Assembly (NCBI GenBank): GCA_030549775.1
Contig: CM060172.1
Span: 127,461,122-127,525,121 of the forward strand
Length of the DNA stretch: 64,000 nucleotides
DNA from: Tamarix chinensis
Taxonomy: Eukaryota; Streptophyta; Magnoliopsida; Caryophyllales; Tamaricaceae
Direction of reading: 5' to 3'
How positions within the stretch are numbered: position 1 is the stretch's first letter; each line of letters starts with the position of its first letter. Shown here piece after piece: positions 60,221 to 64,000 of the stretch. The notes under the pieces are model-generated. The model was not told the DNA's origin and did no database searches. It was given only the letters and a program-made list of their open reading frames with translations. Made by a program: the position numbers and the translations under genes.

Positions 60221-62439
60221 TATAATATCCTGAAACTTATCTAGACCTAACCCCGTATCATTATTACCTTAATCATATTTTAATCTTAATAAAATATTAT
60301 TATAGCCTTATCTAAATTAATTAATCCTAAAATATTAATCTAATCTAAATATTTGACCCGGATAAATTATTTTTTAGAACCCAATCTTAATTTTGGTAAA
60401 TTTATGTCACTAATCCTACCTATCTTAGCTAATCAAAATATATCTAATCCTAATTTAGCCCATTTTCCCCTTTTATTTTCTTTCTTCTTTTCCTTTCTTC
60501 CTTTCCAATGTCAATTTCTTCTCCTTCTTCTTTTTCATGTGTTTCCCTTACCCTCTGCCACACATAACTATTACTTCACCTCTTCTTTGTTGAACTTTGC
60601 TCCTGCCATCTCTCACCCTTGCTATGCGTCTCTTCTTCCCCTATAACCATCATAATCATCACCCTACAACTGCACCATCACCTCTTCATTTTCATCCATT
60701 CACATGCCACCCTTCACCCATGCATATATATATACTACTCACCTCTCTCTTTCTCCCTTATTTGTTTGTCCCATTATAGCCCATATTTCTAGTTGATCAA
60801 GCTTGCCTAAGCCCCTTTCTTTCTTTCTCCTCCTCCTCCTCCTCCTCCTTCCCTTGATCTATTTCACACACCCAAACCACCACCTCCATCACTATGCTCC
60901 ACCTTAACCACTAAGCACCACCTTAAGCTTAGTGGATCAACCACCAATATCACCTCATCATTCCCCCTCATTGTAACCCACCACCACCATTTTATCCTCT
61001 TCTTTCCTCGCATCTATCACATTTTTTTGAGGCGCACAACTTGCGCACTACCCCACGCATGGCCATGCACCTCGAATTTTCCTTATCGTACACCTATACA
61101 GACCCTCATGGTTTGCACGTGCACCCTCACATGACTTGTGCATAACCTCTACACACCCATGTGCACCTATTTGTTATTTCTTGAAATATTCATTGCTCAA
61201 GCACGGTCACGCCTCTTTGCATAGCCTGCCCATACAGGATCTCAGCCTACAGCCTAGGAGTACACCGTCTACCTCATGCCCGTACAACCCCCCATTTTGG
61301 TTGTGCAACCTCTTTTTTACCCCTAAACCTTACCCAAACACCACCAAAATTTCACCATAGCACCACCATACATTCCACCACACTTCCACATAACTCAAGA
61401 TTCCCTTTGACTCATGTTATTTCCATTTTTACCCTCCCTTACCTTAACATTTCCCTCAATTTTAATCTCCAATACTAATCATATATTATTTCATTTTTTT
61501 AGGTGATATTTTGATGATCTCGGAGGAGGAAGTCTAGGATTTACATGTTTAGAGTCCGATGTCCTTGTTGGTAAGGATACTAATCAATGTTTTAGAATTT
61601 TTGTGTTAAATGCTTGTATGGCTATATGTATTATCATGATATTATTGTTATATGATGGAATGTATGATGTTAATAATTTGATATGATAATAGAGATTTAT
61701 ATGACATAAAAGAAGTAAGAATGGCCAAAATGAGTTGACATAATTCTATTACGCTAAGTCGTATCTGTGGAAAAATATAAATTATGGAATAGTAATATGG
61801 GTTAATATGCAAATGTCAGTATTTTAATGTGTTAGGTGGATTAATTATGATAATGATATCATGAAAAGTGTTTAGAGTAATTACTGAATGTCGTAGGTTC
61901 CTTAAAATGAGAAAAATAACCTAATTAGGGTATAGTAACTTTAAAATGGTAATATTATTATTCCATATGTAAAACCCTTGAGTTATACCACAAATTTTGG
62001 ATATGTTGTTAATGTTGGTATTTTAAGGATGTTTATTGAATTTGGTTAATCATACGAGTCTTATGTGAAGTGTTATGACTAACCTATAAAATTAGGGTTT
62101 TGGGAGTTCTGTGAATAATAAATTTTAGGATGGGGCTATTATTGTATGCGTGAGACATGGGTGTTATACCAAGAACTTCAGATATGTTAACAATGATAAT
62201 ATTTGAGAATGATATACTATATTTGGTGGTTGGATGATCTATATAATAAAATTTATACAAGGAGTGTAAAATTAGGGTTTGAGAAAATTAAGAATCTTAA
62301 CTCTAGAGATCAGCCTTATGACTTGCGTGATGTGCTTATCTGCCTTAATGTGTTCGGTACCTATAAATCAATCATGAATAAGACATTAATCATTTAAAGT
62401 GAAAGATTACATGAGTAGGGCCATTGTGATGTTTTATAT

Positions 62440-62795
62440 CCGTTCCACCAAATGATAATAGTGGCTTGAGAGCGTTTTGCCCCGAGAAGGTGTTTTAGTC
62501 TATTCCATTGGATTAAGAATAGTGGGCCCCTGATCTTCGTGAAAAAAATATATAAATTGAATAAAATAATGAATAAGACACTAATGATTTAAAGTGGAAG
62601 AGTACATGAGTCAGGACCAAGGTGAAGTTTTCATATCTATTTCATCGGATGATAATAGTTGCTTGGGAGCATTTTGCCCTGAGAAGGTGATGTTTTTAGA
62701 CCTGTTCAAGTAGATGATAATAGTGGCTCGGGTGTGTTATCCCTGAGAAGGTGTTTCAGACCATTTCACCGGTTTAAGAATAGCGGGGTTCCTAA
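62440..62795 (+). repeat. 50-bp unit array, copy G
   Basis: CCGTTCCACCAAATGATAATA and related units, with alternate units ending TTAAGAATAGTGGG. The spacer is AGACACTAATGATTTAAAGT. Confidence 0.8.
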
Positions 62796-62948
62796 ACTCA
62801 ACGTATATAAAAGAATGAAAATGGTTATACCTAATAAAGAGGCTTGGATCAGTATTTTATCTTATGAGATTTTTCATAGATTGAATGTGTACTCATCATC
62901 ATATGTGAATGCATGTTTTATCTGTATTCTTGATTTAATAGTATTGTT

Positions 62949-63013
62949 ACCTTACTCAGTACGTAGTATACTGACCACCCTTTTCATGGATGCTGCTCAT
63001 TCCTAAGAGTAGG
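62949..63013 (+). other. Palindrome cluster, copy G
   Basis: CAGTACGTAGTATACTG, CACCCTTTTCATGGATG and CTGCTCATTCCTAAGAGTAG. Confidence 0.65.
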
Positions 63014-63303
63014 AGATCCTAGTTCTTCTGTGCAAGTCTTTGAAGACCCACTAGATGACTATACTTCTTTTGATACACTATGTGGGGATGAGTGATATGT
63101 TAACTGTAATGGGTGTTTGGGTGAAGAGTTATATTATCCGATTGATGTATTTACATAGATACCTTTTTGGACTCTTTGATCCATGGCATTCCTTAGTTTG
63201 TATTTTGTTATTATAATTCAGATTTAACCTCCAAACTCATATTGTATTTATAAAATTTCTTCCATTTCTAATTTCCTTGTGTTTACTATAAATGATTTTA
63301 GCC

Positions 63304-63354
63304 TTGTGATTGATATAAGGATGGTTAGGTAAACCAAACTTATGTCAATTACAA
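63304..63354 (+). other. LTR terminal hairpin, copy G
   Basis: The left arm from TTGTGATTGATATAAGG (63,304) pairs with the right arm ending CTTATGTCAATTACAA (63,354) around a 5-nt loop, with most of 23 positions paired. CGGTAACACC follows. Confidence 0.8.
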
Positions 63355-63437
63355 CGGTAACACCTAATATTTTTCTTATATGATTTTGCTATAAAACAAA
63401 AAAATTTCAGTAGTAAAATTTAAAATGCTACAATTAC

Positions 63438-64000
63438 CCTTGTAGCATTATGCAACGCAGTCTTTTAAAACTAAGGGCAGAAATGGAAGTTTAGTAAATT
63501 TTACAAAACTAACTTAACCACTATAATAACTTGCCAGCTCTCGAGTTTTATAAAAATTAACTAATCAAACCAGTTTCCCACTTATTTTTTTGCTCATCTA
63601 TTTCTATTAATTAATCTAGTCGCCCTGGGCACTGATTCACCAGTTGACTAGTTCTATCCGGTTTTTAATACTATGGCCTTGACCCTATAGTTGAATACTT
63701 GAATCCCTTCAACTCTAATATTGATTTAAAAATTTGAATTATTATACGTCTAGTATAACACATATTTTCTCACTCACTTGTACAAAAGAATTAGAGAATC
63801 AAATACCAATGGTAACTTTTATTTGACCTCTAAGCAATGCCTCTAAACAATATTAACTAACAAATTTAGTCATAAAGTACAAAGCATATGTTTAAAGACT
63901 TAGGGCTCATTTGAATCTACTTATCAAAACTAAATATTTTATATTATTACTTATTTTAATACTTTTTAGACTAACTTTTTCAAAATAAATATTTTTTTAG
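63438..64000. other. Unassigned AT-rich stretch to window end
   Basis: No gene, terminus or array recognised. Confidence 0.5.

Larger units (their letters stand above)
60221..63432 (+). mobile_element. Solo LTR copy G (family F3), 3,212 bp, TSD ATTAC
   Basis: Starts TATAATATCCTG at 60,221 (TG changed to TA) and ends AAAATGCTACA at 63,432. ATTAC flanks both sides (60,216-60,220 and 63,433-63,437). Inside: a CT-rich block with TATATATATA (60,724-60,734), proline-rich non-genic frames, AGAGTCCGATGTCCTTGTTG then GTAAGGATAC (GTAAG at 61,571-61,575), the array (about 62,440-62,790), palindrome cluster and hairpin. No internal domain. Confidence 0.88.

Overview
This looks like nuclear DNA from a flowering plant. 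It is AT-rich and almost entirely built of transposable-element debris, with one intron-rich plant gene. No sequence feature fixes the species. There is no operon structure, rRNA, tRNA or CRISPR array.

The one convincing host gene is a NIMA-related (NEK) protein kinase on the minus strand (33,936-37,337). I could trace it through ten exons with consensus splice sites and an unbroken frame; its kinase and C-terminal motifs place it with plant NEK5.

The rest is dominated by very long LTRs without internal domains. Five are bounded by TG..CA-like ends and exact 5-bp target-site duplications, so they are probable solo LTRs: 10,342-14,894 (-), 22,251-25,569 (-), 42,379-46,800 (+), 52,892-56,912 (-) and 60,221-63,432 (+). 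Partial or nested copies lie at 1-4,406 (-), 4,407-8,681 (+), 18,306-19,737 (-), 19,738-21,860 (+), 28,385-31,069 (-), 31,070-31,478 (+), 40,965-41,150 (-) and 48,490-48,930 (+), with a related family at about 49,985-57,111. The near-inverted termini (TGTAACACC.../...GGTGTTACA) and great length suggest Del/Tekay-like Ty3-gypsy or LARD-type elements, but this is inference.

The long LTRs share one layout: an AT-rich upstream part, a pyrimidine patch and TATA box in GC-rich DNA, an ATT/AAC microsatellite, a GTAAG splice-donor-like block, an array of about 50-bp units grouped in threes, a cluster of small palindromes, and a hairpin about 80-140 bp before the 3' end. Stem sequences change between families while pairing is kept, which is the most interesting signal here.

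Other layers: a decayed Ty1-copia element (15,222-18,305); two L1-type LINE relics (31,490-32,490 minus; 41,151-48,303 plus, split by a solo LTR and a hAT-like MITE); two TRIM-like mini-elements (26,714-27,437; 38,745-39,228); a Ty3-gypsy integrase scrap (48,931-49,345 minus); and a decayed hAT transposase (57,840-59,500 minus).
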